Below, in pieces: positions 32,286 through 40,996 of a DNA stretch of 64,000 bases. The stretch is taken from NCBI GenBank assembly GCA_045654205.1, contig JAZOMZ010000026.1, positions 106,233 to 170,232 on the forward strand, written 5' to 3'. The position numbers were made by a program, and so were the translations under genes. The stretch comes from Enterocola sp045654205. Its GTDB lineage: Bacteria > Bacteroidota > Bacteroidia > Bacteroidales > Paludibacteraceae. How positions within the stretch are numbered: position 1 is the first letter of the stretch; each line of letters begins with the position of its first letter. Under the pieces are notes generated by a model. The model searched no databases and was not told the origin of the DNA. It saw only the letters and a program-made list of their open reading frames with translations.

Positions 32286-34325
32286 TTAGCAAACTTTCAC
32301 GCCGTTTGTTACAAGGGCTGATGGAGAAATCACTACTAATCTACCATTTGCATCTTCTGCAGATAGAATCATACCTTGGCTTTCAATGCCTTTAAGTTTA
32401 CGAGGAGGGAAGTTGGCAATAAAGCAAACTTGTTTGCCTACAAGGTCTTCTGGATTGTAGTGTTGAGCAATGCCAGAAACAATAGTTCTGCCACCCATGC
32501 CATCGTCTATCTTAAATTGAAGAAGTTTATCTGCTTTAGGCACTTTTTGGCATTCAAGCACAGTACCTACGCGGATGTCAAGTTTCATAAACTCGTCGAA
32601 AGAAACATTTTCTTTCACTTCTTCTGGTTTATAATTGTTTATCTCGTTTTGTACTTTTGTGTCTTCCAAACGCTTGATTTGAGCGTCGATAGCAGCGTCT
32701 TCAATCTTTTCAAATAGAAGCTCTGCAGGAGAAATTTCAGCGCCAGTTGCAAGTAAATCGATGCTACCTAGGTTGCTCCAGCTCCAAGAAGAAAGTTTAA
32801 GCATATCTCTTAGTTTAGCAGAACTAAATGGTAGGAATGGTTCAAATGCAATAGCAAGGTTTGCTGTGATTTGAAGAGCAATATTTAGGATAGTGCCCAC
32901 TCTTTCCATATCGGTTTTAGCAAGTTTCCAAGGTTCTGTATCAGCAAGATATTTGTTACCAATACGAGCTAGGTTCATTGCTTCTTTTTGAGCATCACGG
33001 AATTTGAAGTTGTCTAGAAGTTTTTCTACCTCAAATTTAATATCAGAGAATTCCTTAAGAGTTTCTTTGTCGTAATCTGTAAGTTCGCCTCTTTGAGGAA
33101 CTTTCCCTTCAAAATATTTGTGAGTAAGAACAAGTGTTCTGTTTACGAAGTTACCATAAATAGCCACAAGTTCACTATTGTTTCTCGCTTGGAAGTCTTT
33201 CCAAGTGAAGTCGTTGTCTTTAGTTTCAGGTGCATTTGCAGTAAGCACATAACGAAGCACGTCTTGTTTTCCTTTGAAGTCTACAAGATATTCGTGAAGC
33301 CATACAGCCCAGTTTCTAGAAGTAGAAATTTTGTCGCCTTCTAGGTTCAAGAACTCGTTTGAAGGAACATTGTCTGGAAGAATATATGAACCTTCTGCTT
33401 TAAGCATTGCAGGGAATACGATGCAGTGGAACACGATATTGTCTTTACCAATGAAGTGAACAAGTCTTGTGTCTTCTGCTTTCCACCATTTTTCCCATGT
33501 GTCTGGAAGAAGTTCTTTGGTATTTGAAATATAACCAATAGGAGCGTCGAACCACACATAAAGCACTTTGCCTTCAGCACCTTCCACTGGCACAGGAATA
33601 CCCCAATCCAGGTCGCGGCTCACTGCACGTGGTTGAAGACCCATGTCTAACCAGCTTTTGCATTGACCATATACGTTTGGACGCCATTCTTTGTGGTCTT
33701 CAAGAATCCATTCACGTAGCCAGCCTTCGTGTTTGTCTAGTGGTAGATACCAGTGTTTAGTGGTTTTAAGCACAGGTTTGCTGCCGCTAATAGCAGATTT
33801 TGGGTTGATAAGGTCTAGTGGAGAAAGTGAAGTACCGCATTTTTCGCATTGGTCGCCGTATGCGCCATCTGCGTGGCAATGAGGACATTCACCAGTGATA
33901 TAACGGTCTGCAAGGAATTGTTTTGCTTCCTCGTCGTAATATTGTTCGCTTTCTTTTTCTATAAACTCACCTTTTTCATAAAGTTTTTTGAAAAAGTCTG
34001 AAGCCACTTCGTGATGAACAGGGCCAGAGGTGCGAGAATAAATATCAAATGAAATACCAAATTCTTTGAAAGAATCCTTGATGATATTGTGATAACGGTC
34101 TACAATGTCTTGTGGAGTAACACCCTCTTTTTTAGCTTTTATAGTGATAGGAACCCCGTGTTCGTCAGAACCGCCTATAAATAATACATCTTCGCCTTTT
34201 AAGCGTAGGTAACGAACATAAATGTCCGCTGGAACATAAACACCTGCTAAGTGACCTATGTGAACAGGGCCATTAGCGTATGGAAGTGCTGAGGTTACTG
34301 TGGTACGATTAAACTTTTTTGTCAT
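32286..34325 (-). CDS. metG: Methionine--tRNA ligase
   Basis: 679 residues. Class I synthetase core with SALPYANGPVHIGHLAGVY (HIGH motif near residue 22), a zinc knuckle (CPHCHADGAYGDQCEKCG), the KMSKS equivalent DKISTSRN, and a C-terminal tRNA-binding domain (FDEFMKLDIRVGTVLE, to the end) of the dimerising EMAP type. The start ATG at 34325 is chosen because the 42 upstream in-frame codons are low-complexity leader and contain the likely promoter (TAATTTTG, minus strand 34360-34353). It charges initiator and elongator tRNA with methionine. Two small genes follow in the same direction. Confidence 0.97.
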   Translation of the reverse strand: MTKKFNRTTVTSALPYANGPVHIGHLAGVYVPADIYVRYLRLKGEDVLFIGGSDEHGVPITIKAKKEGVTPQDIVDRYHNIIKDSFKEFGISFDIYSRTSGPVHHEVASDFFKKLYEKGEFIEKESEQYYDEEAKQFLADRYITGECPHCHADGAYGDQCEKCGTSLSPLDLINPKSAISGSKPVLKTTKHWYLPLDKHEGWLREWILEDHKEWRPNVYGQCKSWLDMGLQPRAVSRDLDWGIPVPVEGAEGKVLYVWFDAPIGYISNTKELLPDTWEKWWKAEDTRLVHFIGKDNIVFHCIVFPAMLKAEGSYILPDNVPSNEFLNLEGDKISTSRNWAVWLHEYLVDFKGKQDVLRYVLTANAPETKDNDFTWKDFQARNNSELVAIYGNFVNRTLVLTHKYFEGKVPQRGELTDYDKETLKEFSDIKFEVEKLLDNFKFRDAQKEAMNLARIGNKYLADTEPWKLAKTDMERVGTILNIALQITANLAIAFEPFLPFSSAKLRDMLKLSSWSWSNLGSIDLLATGAEISPAELLFEKIEDAAIDAQIKRLEDTKVQNEINNYKPEEVKENVSFDEFMKLDIRVGTVLECQKVPKADKLLQFKIDDGMGGRTIVSGIAQHYNPEDLVGKQVCFIANFPPRKLKGIESQGMILSAEDANGRLVVISPSALVTNGVKVC

Positions 34326-34382
34326 AAAACATAAAAAATTATAAATTTCGTACAAAATTAGTGTTTTTTTTCTGATTATGTA

Positions 34383-34390
34383 TATATTTG
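34383..34390 (+). promoter_or_regulatory. -7 box of the PepSY-like gene
   Basis: TATATTTG, 21 bases ahead of the ATG, in the divergent region shared with metG. Confidence 0.55.
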
Positions 34391-34411
34391 TGATGTTCAA
34401 TAACTTAAAAA

Positions 34412-34855
34412 ATGGAAAATATGAGAAAAAGAATGTTATTTTTACTAGCAACTTTTATGTGTGCTATCACAAGTTGTATGGCAGACAAGGCTATTGCTTA
34501 TAGTGAGATGTCTGCAGAAGCAAGAAATTTTATTGAGCAAACTTTCCCAGACGCAAAAGTAGCTTTTGTAGAATCTTATTTTGGCATATTTGGTTCTAGT
34601 TATGAAGTAAGTTTCAATACAGGTGACGAAGTGAAAGTTACTACTACAGGCGAATGGAAAGAGATAAAATGCAAGTCTATGACTTTTCCAGAAAGTCTTA
34701 TTCCTGCATTCGTAAAAACATATTTAGACGAAAACTTTCCTAATGTGAAGATTGAGAAGATAGAGAAGTATAAAAAGTACGTTGAAGTTGAATTGGCAAA
34801 CAATGTAGAAATAAAATTCAACTACGAAGGAAAAGTTATAGAGTTTGATAATTAA
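34412..34855 (+). CDS. PepSY-like (DUF2874) lipoprotein
   Basis: 147 residues. The signal peptide ends in a lipobox-like AITSC (Cys22), suggesting a lipoprotein. Two copies of the PepSY-like unit follow: ARNFIEQTFPDAKVAFVES with SYEVSFNTGDEVKVTTTGEW, and VKTYLDENFPNVKIEKIEKY with YVEVELANNVEIKFNYEGK. The family (beta-lactamase-inhibitor-like fold) is common in Bacteroidetes envelopes; its role is unclear, perhaps inhibition of envelope proteases or binding. It is coupled to the DUF456 gene by TAATG. A second ATG at 34421 is also a possible start. Confidence 0.85.
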   Translation: MENMRKRMLFLLATFMCAITSCMADKAIAYSEMSAEARNFIEQTFPDAKVAFVESYFGIFGSSYEVSFNTGDEVKVTTTGEWKEIKCKSMTFPESLIPAFVKTYLDENFPNVKIEKIEKYKKYVEVELANNVEIKFNYEGKVIEFDN

Positions 34856-35376
34856 TGGAAATATTTATTGCAATTTTAGGTGCTTTGTTGGTTATTGTGG
34901 GATTAATAGGGTCTTTTATTCCAATGATTCCTGGACCTCCTATTAGTTTTGTGGGTGTATTAATGCTTTTATTTCTTCCTGCAAGTACCCTAACATGGAA
35001 GTTTTTCGTATTTTGGGGCATTGTAGTGACAATATTCCAAATTCTAAATTATTACATCCCCGCCTGGGGCGTGTCTAAATTTGGAGGTACAAAATATGGT
35101 ATGTGGGGAAGCATTATAGGAGCATTAGTATTTATATTCTGTTCTCCAATAAACGCTATTTTTGGTTACTTCATCGGAGCTATTTTAGGCGTAATTTTAG
35201 GGCCTTTTATTGGAGCAGTAGTAGGTGAGCTTATAGGGGGGATGAAGTTTAAAGCTAGTTTAAAAGCAGGTTTTGGCTCTTTCGTTGGTACATTTGTAGG
35301 AATGGTTCTAGGTATAATAGTGTCAGCTATACTAACATTCTATTACTTCAAAGAAGTCTTCTGTATGTTCTTTTGA
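34855..35376 (+). CDS. DUF456 membrane protein
   Basis: 173 residues, largely glycine-rich membrane helices with the DUF456 pattern: LVIVGLIGSFIPMIPGPPIS near the N terminus, WGVSKFGGTKYGMWGSIIGA, then a glycine-zipper-like FIGAILGVILGPFIGAVVGE and LIGGMKFKASLKAGFGSFVG. Members are small integral membrane proteins of unknown role. The start overlaps the upstream stop by one base. The last 34 bases overlap the convergent acyltransferase gene, which is longer than usual for such overlaps. Confidence 0.88.
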   Translation: MEIFIAILGALLVIVGLIGSFIPMIPGPPISFVGVLMLLFLPASTLTWKFFVFWGIVVTIFQILNYYIPAWGVSKFGGTKYGMWGSIIGALVFIFCSPINAIFGYFIGAILGVILGPFIGAVVGELIGGMKFKASLKAGFGSFVGTFVGMVLGIIVSAILTFYYFKEVFCMFF

Positions 35377-36323
35377 TTCTTGTATTCTTGGTATTTTTTC
35401 CAAGCAGACATAACAAAACTATTAGACTTACTAATGCTATGATAAGGCACTGCCACTGCACCATACGATTGGTCTCTTAATGCAATCCCCTTAATCATAC
35501 TGCCTTCAAAATCGTAGTTTTGGGTTTTGTCTTTTAGGAAGTTTAATATTTCCCATAATAAAAGTGTAGTGTACTCGCTACACTTTTTATTATTTGCTTG
35601 AATCATATGATATGCTCTTTCTTTGTCCCATATCACCCAAACTGCGGTAAGAAGCTCATTTTTTTCGTTGTACAAACTAATTATTTGCCCTTGCTCTCTT
35701 GTTTTTGAAATATTATGAAGATTGAGAAAGTATTCCTTGCTATAAATAATGTTTTTTTCTTGTAGTTCTAATTCTTTTCTGTAGAAATCATAAAATTCTT
35801 CTGCAGTGAGATCTAATGAAATTCTGTATTCACTTTTGTTGTTTTTTATTTTTCTACGTCTGCAATATGCCATTCCTTTCAGAAGATTTTCTTGGTTAGA
35901 AATATTTTCTAAAATGTAGGTATATTTAGTAGTTTGCTTGTATCCATTCCAATAGAACTGCTGCCAATTTTTAAATGAATGATGGCAATTTATTTCGATG
36001 AAATCGACCTTTTTTGAATTGAGCTGTTCAATAATAGAAGTGTAAATTTTATTCTCAAATGAATGTTTGTCACCCTTGTTTAAAGTTGTTGGGTAGAAAA
36101 TAAAAGGTCCAGAATATTGTGTTAGAGGAAGGTTGGTTATAATTGTTTTGCCAAACTTCTTTTGGAATGAGAAGACGAAAAAACCTACGATTTCATCGTG
36201 GATTTTGGCAAATATCACATCCCAATTTTCTTTGGATGCGGCGTCCAACCACCATGCTTGCATAAATAGTGGAATTTCTGGGTGCTTCTCACATAAACTT
36301 CTATATATGACCTTGTTATTCAT
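35343..36323 (-). CDS. FemAB-like / BioF2-like acyltransferase (GNAT superfamily)
   Basis: 326 residues. A FemAB-type fold made of two GNAT-like halves is suggested by the N-terminal substrate half (IPLFMQAWWLDAASKENWDV, FGKTIITNLPLTQYSGPFIF) and the C-terminal BioF2-like half (LTAVWVIWDKERAYHMIQAN, LLLWEILNFLKD, YDFEGSMIKGIALRDQSYGA). Such proteins add amino acids or acyl groups to cell-wall or small-molecule acceptors; in Bacteroidetes the acceptor is generally unknown. No membrane segments. The 3' end overlaps DUF456 by 34 bases. The family call is moderately firm. Confidence 0.75.
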   Translation of the reverse strand: MNNKVIYRSLCEKHPEIPLFMQAWWLDAASKENWDVIFAKIHDEIVGFFVFSFQKKFGKTIITNLPLTQYSGPFIFYPTTLNKGDKHSFENKIYTSIIEQLNSKKVDFIEINCHHSFKNWQQFYWNGYKQTTKYTYILENISNQENLLKGMAYCRRRKIKNNKSEYRISLDLTAEEFYDFYRKELELQEKNIIYSKEYFLNLHNISKTREQGQIISLYNEKNELLTAVWVIWDKERAYHMIQANNKKCSEYTTLLLWEILNFLKDKTQNYDFEGSMIKGIALRDQSYGAVAVPYHSISKSNSFVMSAWKKYQEYKNQKNIQKTSLK

Positions 36324-36365
36324 TAATTAGGTGTAATGGATATTTTTTTATACAAAAAAAATAGT

Positions 36366-36373
36366 TACTTTTG
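36366..36373 (+). promoter_or_regulatory. -7 box ahead of the small RHH gene and tadA
   Basis: TACTTTTG followed by CACAAAA, 25 bases before the ATG at 36399; an upstream in-frame start at 36336 would precede transcription. Confidence 0.65.
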
Positions 36374-36398
36374 CACAAAAATAGTGATTTTTCAACTA

Positions 36399-36611
36399 AT
36401 GTGTGCTAAAAAGAGAGAAATATTAATTCCAAAAAAGGAAAAGATGGTCAGAAAGCATAAAATTATTTTTACGCTTAATGATAAAGAAATGGAGGCTATC
36501 CAAAAATATCTCTCTAAATACAGAATTAAGAATAAATCTAGATTCTATAGAGAAACTATTATTCGTCATATCTTAAGACAGATGGAGGAAGATAGTCCAG
36601 AACTTTTTTAG
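36399..36611 (+). CDS. Small ribbon-helix-helix-like protein
   Basis: 70 residues from the ATG at 36399: a basic head (CAKKREILIPKKEK), a strand HKIIFTLND, a helix KEMEAIQKYLSKY and a second helix NKSRFYRETIIRHILRQM. Strand plus two helices with a turn between is the ribbon-helix-helix plan, so dimeric DNA binding is plausible but not proved. The gene starts the transcript that continues three bases later into tadA, then tyrS. Similar short genes occur in Bacteroidetes; I know no assigned function. Confidence 0.65.
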   Translation: MCAKKREILIPKKEKMVRKHKIIFTLNDKEMEAIQKYLSKYRIKNKSRFYRETIIRHILRQMEEDSPELF

Positions 36612-36614
36612 TCT

Positions 36615-37052
36615 ATGGAAGAAGATGTTAAATTTATGAAGCAAGCATTGCTTGAGGCAAGAAAAGCTTATGCTGCAGATGAGGTTCCTGTAGGTGCAAT
36701 TTTGGTTATGGGAGGTAAAATTATTGCCCGTGGGCATAATCTTACAGAAACCTTAAAGGATGCCACTGCTCATGCAGAAATTCAAGTGTTAACCTCGGCA
36801 ATGGCTGAGCTCGGAGCGAAGTATTTGCCAGATTGTACACTATATGTTACAGTGGAACCTTGCGTAATGTGTGCAGGTGCTATTTATTGGGCAAAGATAC
36901 CTCGTGTGGTGTATGGCGCAAGTGAAGAAAAGTACGGTTTTACCGTAAAATCTCCAAATGCATTGCTTGAAAAAACAGAGGTTGTTTCTGGTGTTTTAGC
37001 TGAAGAATGTGCCTCTTTGATGAAAGATTTTTTTAAAAGTAAACGAAAATAA
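36615..37052 (+). CDS. tadA: tRNA-specific adenosine deaminase
   Basis: 145 residues. It deaminates A34 to inosine in tRNA-Arg(ACG). The zinc site is complete: TAHAEIQVL (metal His and catalytic Glu, about 55-60) and VEPCVMCAGAIYWAK (two Cys, about 85-98). The N-terminal FMKQALLEARKAYAADEVPVG matches the family. A generic cytidine/guanine deaminase is less likely given the length and the AGAI form. It is followed after one base by tyrS. Confidence 0.93.
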   Translation: MEEDVKFMKQALLEARKAYAADEVPVGAILVMGGKIIARGHNLTETLKDATAHAEIQVLTSAMAELGAKYLPDCTLYVTVEPCVMCAGAIYWAKIPRVVYGASEEKYGFTVKSPNALLEKTEVVSGVLAEECASLMKDFFKSKRK

Positions 37053-37053
37053 A

Positions 37054-38343
37054 ATGAATTTTGTAGAAGAACTTACTTGGCGTGGAATGATTCATTCTAT
37101 GATGCCAGGAACAGAAGAACAATTAGCAAAAGAAATGACCACAGCATACTTGGGTATCGACCCTACTGCTGACTCACTTCATATCGGTCACTTAGTGGGT
37201 GTGATGATGCTTCGTCACTTCCAACGTTGCGGTCACAAGCCTCTTGCCCTAGTAGGTGGTGCAACAGGTATGATTGGTGACCCATCTGGCAAAAGTGCAG
37301 AACGTAACTTATTGGATGAAGCAACGCTTCGTCACAATCAAGAATGCATTAAGAATCAGCTTTCTCGTTTCTTAGATTTCGATAGCGATGCTCCGAATGC
37401 AGCAGAAATGGTGAACAACTACGATTGGATGAAAGATTTCAGTTTCTTGGCATTCATTCGTGATATTGGTAAACACATTACTGTAAACTATATGATGGCA
37501 AAAGACAGCGTTAAAAAACGTCTTTCTGCAGAATCTTCTGTAGGTATGTCATTCACAGAGTTTACATACCAACTTGTTCAAGGTTTCGACTTCTATCACC
37601 TATTTGAAACCAAAAATTGTAAACTTCAACTTGGTGGTTCAGACCAATGGGGTAATATCACCACAGGTACAGAACTTATCCGTCGTAAACTAGGTGGTGA
37701 GGCTTATGCTCTTACTTGTCCACTTATTACAAAAGCAGACGGTGGAAAATTTGGTAAAACAGAAAGCGGAAACGTATGGTTAGATAGAAGATATACATCA
37801 CCATATAAATTCTACCAATTCTGGTTAAATGTATCAGACGCTGACGCTGAAAAATATATTAAGATTTTCACATTCATTCCAAAAGAAGAAGTAGAAGCTT
37901 TAGTTGCTGAGCACGCAGCTGCTCCACACTTACGTGTTTTGCAAAAACGTCTTGCAAAAGAAATTACTATTATGGTACACTCTGAACAAGACTACGAAAT
38001 GGCAGTAGAAGCAAGCTCTATTCTATTTGGTAATGCAACTTCAGATTCTCTTAAAAAACTAGACGAAGATACACTTCTTGCAGTATTCGACGGCGTTCCT
38101 ACATTTGAAGTATCTAGAGAAGAAGTTTTAGGCAAAAAACTAATGGATGTTCTTACTGAAAACGCTGCAGTATTTGCATCAAAAGGTGAGATGAGAAAAC
38201 TTATCCAAAATGGTGGTTTTGCTGTAAACAAAGAAAAAGTTTCAGATTTAGAACTTTCTTTAGAAGCAGAATTATTGCTAAATGAAAAGTATTTATTAGT
38301 TCAAAAAGGTAAAAAGAACTACTATTTACTTATTTTGAAATAA
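37054..38343 (+). CDS. tyrS: Tyrosine--tRNA ligase
   Basis: 429 residues. Class I core with YLGIDPTADSLHIGHLVG (HIGH near 43-46), GGATGMIGDPSGKSAER, YQLVQGFDFYHLF, LGGSDQWGNITTG and the KMSKS equivalent KFGKTESGNVWLD (about 233). The C-terminal S4 domain is KGEMRKLIQNGGFAVNKEKV. All ligand residues expected for TyrRS are present. The gene starts one base after the tadA stop codon and is followed by tRNA-Gln on its own promoter. Confidence 0.97.
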   Translation: MNFVEELTWRGMIHSMMPGTEEQLAKEMTTAYLGIDPTADSLHIGHLVGVMMLRHFQRCGHKPLALVGGATGMIGDPSGKSAERNLLDEATLRHNQECIKNQLSRFLDFDSDAPNAAEMVNNYDWMKDFSFLAFIRDIGKHITVNYMMAKDSVKKRLSAESSVGMSFTEFTYQLVQGFDFYHLFETKNCKLQLGGSDQWGNITTGTELIRRKLGGEAYALTCPLITKADGGKFGKTESGNVWLDRRYTSPYKFYQFWLNVSDADAEKYIKIFTFIPKEEVEALVAEHAAAPHLRVLQKRLAKEITIMVHSEQDYEMAVEASSILFGNATSDSLKKLDEDTLLAVFDGVPTFEVSREEVLGKKLMDVLTENAAVFASKGEMRKLIQNGGFAVNKEKVSDLELSLEAELLLNEKYLLVQKGKKNYYLLILK

Positions 38344-38402
38344 AAAATTGCGTGCAGGGGCATTTTTTTTACTAAAAATTATTGTGTATAAAAAAAATGT
38401 AT

Positions 38403-38410
38403 TATCTTTG
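38403..38410 (+). promoter_or_regulatory. -7 box of tRNA-Gln
   Basis: TATCTTTG followed by CACCGC, 18 bases ahead of the tRNA; a TTG at 38382 is a possible -33 element. Confidence 0.75.
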
Positions 38411-38428
38411 CACCGCAATTGAGCGGAT

Positions 38429-38499
38429 TGCCTCATGGTGTAATGGTAGCACTACAGATTTTGGTTCTGCCTGTCGAGGTTCGAATCCTCGTGAGGCAA
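38429..38499 (+). tRNA. tRNA-Gln (anticodon TTG)
   Basis: Acceptor TGCCTCA pairs with TGAGGCA. The anticodon loop TTTTGGT lies in a CAGA/TCTG stem and the T-arm is CGAGGTTCGAATCCTCG. CCA is not encoded. Confidence 0.97.
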
Positions 38500-38513
38500 C
38501 AATCCCACTAGAA

Positions 38514-38546
38514 AGAGTTGACTTGTAAAAGTCAACTCTTTTTTTA
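38514..38546 (+). terminator. Terminator of tRNA-Gln
   Basis: AGAGTTGACTT, four-base loop, AAGTCAACTCT (perfect 11-base stem), then seven T. Confidence 0.93.
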
Positions 38547-38551
38547 TATGC

Positions 38552-38586
38552 AGGCATCGCTGGGCTTTGCCCTCTGATACCTGCCT
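38552..38586. repeat. Short intergenic hairpin
   Basis: GCAGGCATC and GATACCTGC flank an inner GGGCTTTGCCC. The sequence is GC-rich and lies between the tRNA terminator and the CoA-transferase terminator. It resembles a small interspersed palindrome. Confidence 0.4.
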
Positions 38587-38621
38587 ACCTAGAGTTGAAC
38601 CCCTACGGTGTAAAATACAAA

Positions 38622-38656
38622 AAAAGAAGTGATTATCGTTTGATAACCACTTCTTT
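38622..38656. terminator. Terminator of the CoA-transferase gene
   Basis: AAAAAGAAGTGATTATC, GTTT loop, GATAACCACTTCTTTTT. T-runs flank it on both strands, and it serves the minus-strand gene ending at 38679. Confidence 0.85.
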
Positions 38657-38678
38657 TTGTATAATAAAAATTAATCGA

Positions 38679-40163
38679 CTAGAATTTTGCGTTTCTCATA
38701 TCCCCTGTTTCAATGAAAGCCTTGTGCATATTGAAGCAAGAGCTTAAATCTGTAGGGGTGTGACCTTTAGATGCTTTTGCTAGGTATTCTCTCATCATTG
38801 GACGGTATGCTGGGTCCACGCAGTTTTCGATGATTAGTTCTGCTCTTTGACGTGGAGATGTGCCTCTAAGGTCTGCAATACCGTGTTCGGTGATAAGAAC
38901 TTTTACAGAGTGTTCGCTGTGGTCGATGTGAGACACCATAGGTACGATAGCACTAATAGCACCACCTTTTGCGGTAGAAGGAGTAGTAAAGATAGAAATA
39001 TATGCATTACGTGTAAAGTCTCCAGAACCACCAAGACCATTCATCATTTTAGTACCCATTACGTGTGTACTGTTGATGTTGCCATAGATATCTGCTTCTA
39101 GGGCGGTGTTGATAGTGATTAGACCCATTCGGCGAACAAGTTCTGGGTTGTTTGAAAGTTCTTGTGGACGAAGGATAAGTTTGTCGTGGAAGAAGTCTAA
39201 GTTGTCATAGATTTCTTGAAGAACAGGGTCTGTTACAGTAAGTGAGCAACCACTTGCAAAGCTTACTCTACCTTTTTTCATTAGGTCGATAACAGCGTCT
39301 TGGATCACTTCTGTGTACATTTGGAATGCAGGGATTTCTGGGTTGTTGCCAAGTTCAAACATCACAGCGTTAGCAATGTTACCTACACCAGATTGTACTG
39401 GAAGGAATGAAGCAGGGATACGACCAGCTTTGATTTCTTGAGTAAGGAACTCAGACACATATTTACCAATGCGAGAAGTTACTTCGTCTGGAGCTGTAAA
39501 TCCACCAACTTCGTCTTTTCTATTTGTTTCTACTACAGCAACGATTTTTTTAGGGTCAACTTTTAAAACAGGGCTACCAGCACGGTCGCTAGCTGTGTAG
39601 ATAGGAAGTTCTTTGCGATAAGGAGGATCTAGTGGTTCGTAGATATCGTGCATGCCACGTAGAGCCTTTGGGTGACGGCTGTTTAATTCGATAATGATTC
39701 TATCAGCTAATTTAGCAATGGTAGGAGAGATACCAACACCAGAGGTAAGAACGATTTCACCATCTTCTGTAAGGTCGCAAGCTTCAAGAATTGCTACAGT
39801 TGGTTTTGGAAGGAAACCATAACGAAGCTCTTGTGCTAGTTGAGAAAGGTGCATATCGAAATATTCGGTTGCTCCTGGTGTGTTTAAAGAGGTACGCATA
39901 TCTTTGTTTGATTGATATGGAGTTCTAAAGCTAACAGCGTTAGCGCGAGCTAAAGCACCGTCTGTAGAATCGCCAGTAGAAGCACCTGTATACATGCCAA
40001 TTTTAAACTCTTGACCTTCTGCGTGTAATTTTTCTGCGCGTTTTGCTAGGGCAGAAGGAACTTCTTTTGGGCAACCAGCTGGGGTGAAACCACTAAAGCC
40101 GATTACATCACCATTGTTAATTAATTCAGCTGCTTGTTCAGCTGTAAGAAAATTGTAAGCCAT
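38679..40163 (-). CDS. Succinate CoA-transferase / acetyl-CoA hydrolase family
   Basis: 494 residues. Class I CoA-transferase layout with an N-terminal half (LTAEQAAELINNGDVIGFSG, IGMYTGASTGDSTDGALARA) and a C-terminal half with SGVGNIANAVMFELGNN, LGGSGDFTRNAYISIF and a C-terminal EHGIADLRGTSPRQRAELII. The catalytic Glu is probably in VAVVETNRKDE. In Bacteroidetes this family exchanges CoA between succinyl-CoA (or propionyl-CoA) and acetate or succinate in fermentation to acetate, succinate and propionate; the exact pair cannot be read. It is monocistronic, with a -7 box TAACTTTG on the minus strand at 40211-40204. Confidence 0.92.
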   Translation of the reverse strand: MAYNFLTAEQAAELINNGDVIGFSGFTPAGCPKEVPSALAKRAEKLHAEGQEFKIGMYTGASTGDSTDGALARANAVSFRTPYQSNKDMRTSLNTPGATEYFDMHLSQLAQELRYGFLPKPTVAILEACDLTEDGEIVLTSGVGISPTIAKLADRIIIELNSRHPKALRGMHDIYEPLDPPYRKELPIYTASDRAGSPVLKVDPKKIVAVVETNRKDEVGGFTAPDEVTSRIGKYVSEFLTQEIKAGRIPASFLPVQSGVGNIANAVMFELGNNPEIPAFQMYTEVIQDAVIDLMKKGRVSFASGCSLTVTDPVLQEIYDNLDFFHDKLILRPQELSNNPELVRRMGLITINTALEADIYGNINSTHVMGTKMMNGLGGSGDFTRNAYISIFTTPSTAKGGAISAIVPMVSHIDHSEHSVKVLITEHGIADLRGTSPRQRAELIIENCVDPAYRPMMREYLAKASKGHTPTDLSSCFNMHKAFIETGDMRNAKF

Positions 40164-40219
40164 TTTTTTATGTATATATGATTATAATTTAATTAATCGG
40201 TTGCAAAGTTAGCAAAAAT

Positions 40220-40996
40220 CTAATTAATACTACCTTTCTTAAGAAAAGAAGTAAGTTCTTCTTTGTTTACACCTAAGTTTAATGTGCCTTGTTTCATACA
40301 AGAAACCTTTCCTGTTTCCTCAGATACAATAATAACTAGCGCGTCAGTTTTCTCTGTCATGCCAAGTCCCGCACGGTGACGAAGACCTAGGTGTTTAGGA
40401 ATATCTGTTCTATTTGATACAGGTAAAATGCAACCTGCCGCCATAATTCTATCTTTGGAAATAATCATTGCACCGTCGTGTAGAGGTGTATTTTTAAAGA
40501 AAATATTTTCTATTAGTCTAGATTTTATCTCTGCATCAATTATTTCACCGCTAAGTCCGTAGTGTGAAAGTTCTGCTTGTTGTTCTATTACTATTAATAC
40601 GCCGGTTTTGGTCTTTGCGCAATTAAAAACAGCTTGAGTGATCTGCTCAATACCACTCATGTGAGTGCTATCATCTGTTTTTAGGATTAGTCTTTTAATC
40701 TTTCTTACTATACTATTAGTGGCTGTTCTGTTGAATAATTTGCTTATGAATGTTCTGATTTCGTCCTGGAATAGAATTACAATAAGGATTAAACCCACAT
40801 TTGCCACCCTATTAATAATAGAACCTAAAAGTTCCATATGGAAAACGCGTGAAACTAGGAACCAAATTAATACAAAGGTTAATAGCACAGTAAATATATT
40901 CATTCCAGATGTACCTTTTAATAGTCGGTATGTCTGGAAGAATAAAAATGCAACTATAAATATATCAAGTAAGTCTTTGAAATGAAATTCTATCAT
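40220..40996 (-). CDS. cdaA: Diadenylate cyclase CdaA
   Basis: 258 residues: three N-terminal membrane helices (about 7-75), then a DisA-N domain with the signature DGAMIISKDRIMAAGCILP (about 173-190) and LGLRHRAGLGMTEKTDALVI (about 205-224). It condenses two ATP into cyclic di-AMP, which controls osmotic balance and potassium uptake. The family call is firm (TIGR00159 type). In Firmicutes cdaA sits beside cdaR and glmM; in Bacteroidetes it pairs with folP, as here, with a four-base overlap. Confidence 0.95.
   Translation of the reverse strand: MIEFHFKDLLDIFIVAFLFFQTYRLLKGTSGMNIFTVLLTFVLIWFLVSRVFHMELLGSIINRVANVGLILIVILFQDEIRTFISKLFNRTATNSIVRKIKRLILKTDDSTHMSGIEQITQAVFNCAKTKTGVLIVIEQQAELSHYGLSGEIIDAEIKSRLIENIFFKNTPLHDGAMIISKDRIMAAGCILPVSNRTDIPKHLGLRHRAGLGMTEKTDALVIIVSEETGKVSCMKQGTLNLGVNKEELTSFLKKGSIN

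Noticed and set aside
32286..34451. Longer metG starting at 34451
   Set aside because: The extra 42 codons are low-complexity, precede the likely -7 box on the minus strand, and family homology begins at the ATG at 34325.
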